From NCBI GenBank assembly GCA_003094555.1, contig NATW01000125.1, forward strand, positions 1 through 49,783: DNA of 49,783 bases, read 5' to 3'. The translations under genes and the position numbers were made by a program. Positions 48,828 through 49,783 of this stretch are shown here, one piece after another. The DNA is from a gamma proteobacterium symbiont of Ctena orbiculata. GTDB lineage: Bacteria > Pseudomonadota > Gammaproteobacteria > Chromatiales > Chromatiaceae. Position 1 is the first letter of the stretch. The number at the start of each line of letters is the position of its first letter. The notes beneath the pieces are model-generated. The model ran no database searches. It was not told the origin of the DNA and was given only the letters and a program-made list of their open reading frames with translations.

Positions 48828-49783
48828 ATGGACAGCAATATGATTCGGATATCAAGCACAAAGCAAAAAGGACAGGCGCTCCCTCTCGGGGTGGCTTTTC
48901 TCATGTCATCAATTCTGTTTGTCCTGGTCTTGTTCAATACGGGGCAAACCGCATCAGAGAAATCCAGACTTGCTAATACAGCTGATGCGGCGGTTTACAG
49001 TGGCTTGATTTGGCAGGCAAGAGCGCTGAATTTTCAGGCTTACACAAACCGGGCAATGGTTGCAAATCAAGTCTCCATAGGCCAAATGGTGAGTTTTTCA
49101 TCCTGGGCCAGGTATGCCTCTATCCTTATAAGAAACGTTGACTACATCGCCAACTTTATCTGGGTGATGAAACCCTTTACCAGTATCGCAAACCAGATAA
49201 TGGGCCAAGTCGACAATGTTGTCGTCAACATTACTGAGGCACTTATTCCTGTCGTTGATAGTGTAAATGGTGTTCTAAGTAATGCCCAGCAAGCGGTCTA
49301 TCTGGCAAGTTTTGCTGCAACACCTGCGATTGTGCAAGAAGTCGTTGAGAAAAATGATGAGCGATACAGTGTGAATTCAGCCTATGCCGTAATCGGTATG
49401 GGTGAAAATGCCATGGCCTGGAATAATTTCGCACAACAATATGATGATCGGGATGCATTGTTACGGAAAGCAGACGTTGTCAATCGTTCGAAAGATGAAT
49501 TCACGAATGCAAGAAATATCGGTCAACGTCAGCTTTTACCGGGTTCACCTAGCAAAATAACAATCTTTCCTATGCGTTTCTGGATAAAGAAAGAGGGTCG
49601 ATCAAACCTGATCGCAGAGGAGGGGAACTCTGGAGATATCGAGTGGGAGTGGAAGGGCAAGGATACGCTCTCTTTACATTCAGAAACATATCGTTGCTCG
49701 GTTCGGAGGGGCTGCGGATGGCGTAGTCACGTGGAACTCCCAATGGGATGGGGTTCTAGATATGTCAATGGTGACTTTGAATG
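48828..49783 (+). CDS. TadG-like pilus assembly protein, N-terminal part
   Basis: An open frame that runs off the window end; at least 318 residues are visible. The start region reads KQKGQALPLGVAFLMSSILFVLVLFNTG, one membrane helix, then LANTADAAVYSGLIWQARALNF, which matches the N-terminal TadG-like domain (helix followed by a D-A-A motif). The remainder is extracytoplasmic, with two cysteines near the visible end. Starts at 48828 and 48840 are both in frame. It follows the Flp pilin, supporting a Tad-type system continuing beyond the window. Confidence 0.75.
   Translation, partial: MDSNMIRISSTKQKGQALPLGVAFLMSSILFVLVLFNTGQTASEKSRLANTADAAVYSGLIWQARALNFQAYTNRAMVANQVSIGQMVSFSSWARYASILIRNVDYIANFIWVMKPFTSIANQIMGQVDNVVVNITEALIPVVDSVNGVLSNAQQAVYLASFAATPAIVQEVVEKNDERYSVNSAYAVIGMGENAMAWNNFAQQYDDRDALLRKADVVNRSKDEFTNARNIGQRQLLPGSPSKITIFPMRFWIKKEGRSNLIAEEGNSGDIEWEWKGKDTLSLHSETYRCSVRRGCGWRSHVELPMGWGSRYVNGDFE

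Overview
The window looks like core chromosome from a free-living or symbiotic gammaproteobacterium, probably of the Chromatiales type. The clues are the order leuCDB-asd-fimV-truA-trpF, as in Pseudomonas and relatives, the ftsK-lolA-rarA block, a Na+-type PomAB motor pair, a non-discriminating-type AspRS, and protein sequences that read as gammaproteobacterial throughout. Taxon is an inference; no rRNA or marker outside these genes is present.

Layout. 1-5.4 kb: an M48/TPR periplasmic protease; a membrane-anchored di-haem peroxidase with a 59-residue DUF2892 protein, divergent from a LysR regulator; a remnant of a truncated haemoglobin; and a DUF805 protein ending in a pilin-like helix. 5.6-10 kb: a large PAS-GGDEF-EAL protein with a C-terminal zinc-binding CZB domain, tRNA-Leu(CAG) with a clear promoter, and an M23 peptidase. 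10-14.3 kb: tolC-aroC-MFS and ndk. 14.3-28.9 kb is the biosynthetic backbone: a LysR gene divergent from leuCD, then leuB, asd, fimV, truA, trpFBA, accD, folC and a SPOR protein. 29.5-32.2 kb: an isolated gspC, a DUF971-MoaD-like fusion and a short-chain dehydrogenase. 32.3-34.8 kb: pomA/motA-motB-PilZ behind a good sigma-28 promoter match. 35-38.7 kb: FmdB, DUF502, aspS, nudB and yjbQ. 38.9-41.9 kb: a lipocalin with a non-canonical start, a 177-bp MITE-like element, trxB and ald. 42-46.2 kb: ftsK-lolA-rarA. 46.3-49.8 kb is more AT-rich and accessory in character: a lipoprotein, a secreted protein, a Flp-type pilin and the start of a TadG-like protein, behind a CRP-type palindrome.

Functional links. 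Leucine, tryptophan, chorismate, aspartate-family, folate and malonyl-CoA synthesis are grouped. FimV, DUF805, GspC and Flp/TadG point to surface and polar machinery. The GGDEF-EAL protein and the PilZ protein beside the motor genes suggest c-di-GMP control of motility and attachment.

The least explained parts are the Flp/TadG end with its intergenic hairpin and CRP-like site, the DUF971-MoaD fusion lacking a terminal diglycine, the lipocalin ATC start, the MITE-like repeat and the haemoglobin remnant. No phage, IS transposase, CRISPR array or rRNA was seen.
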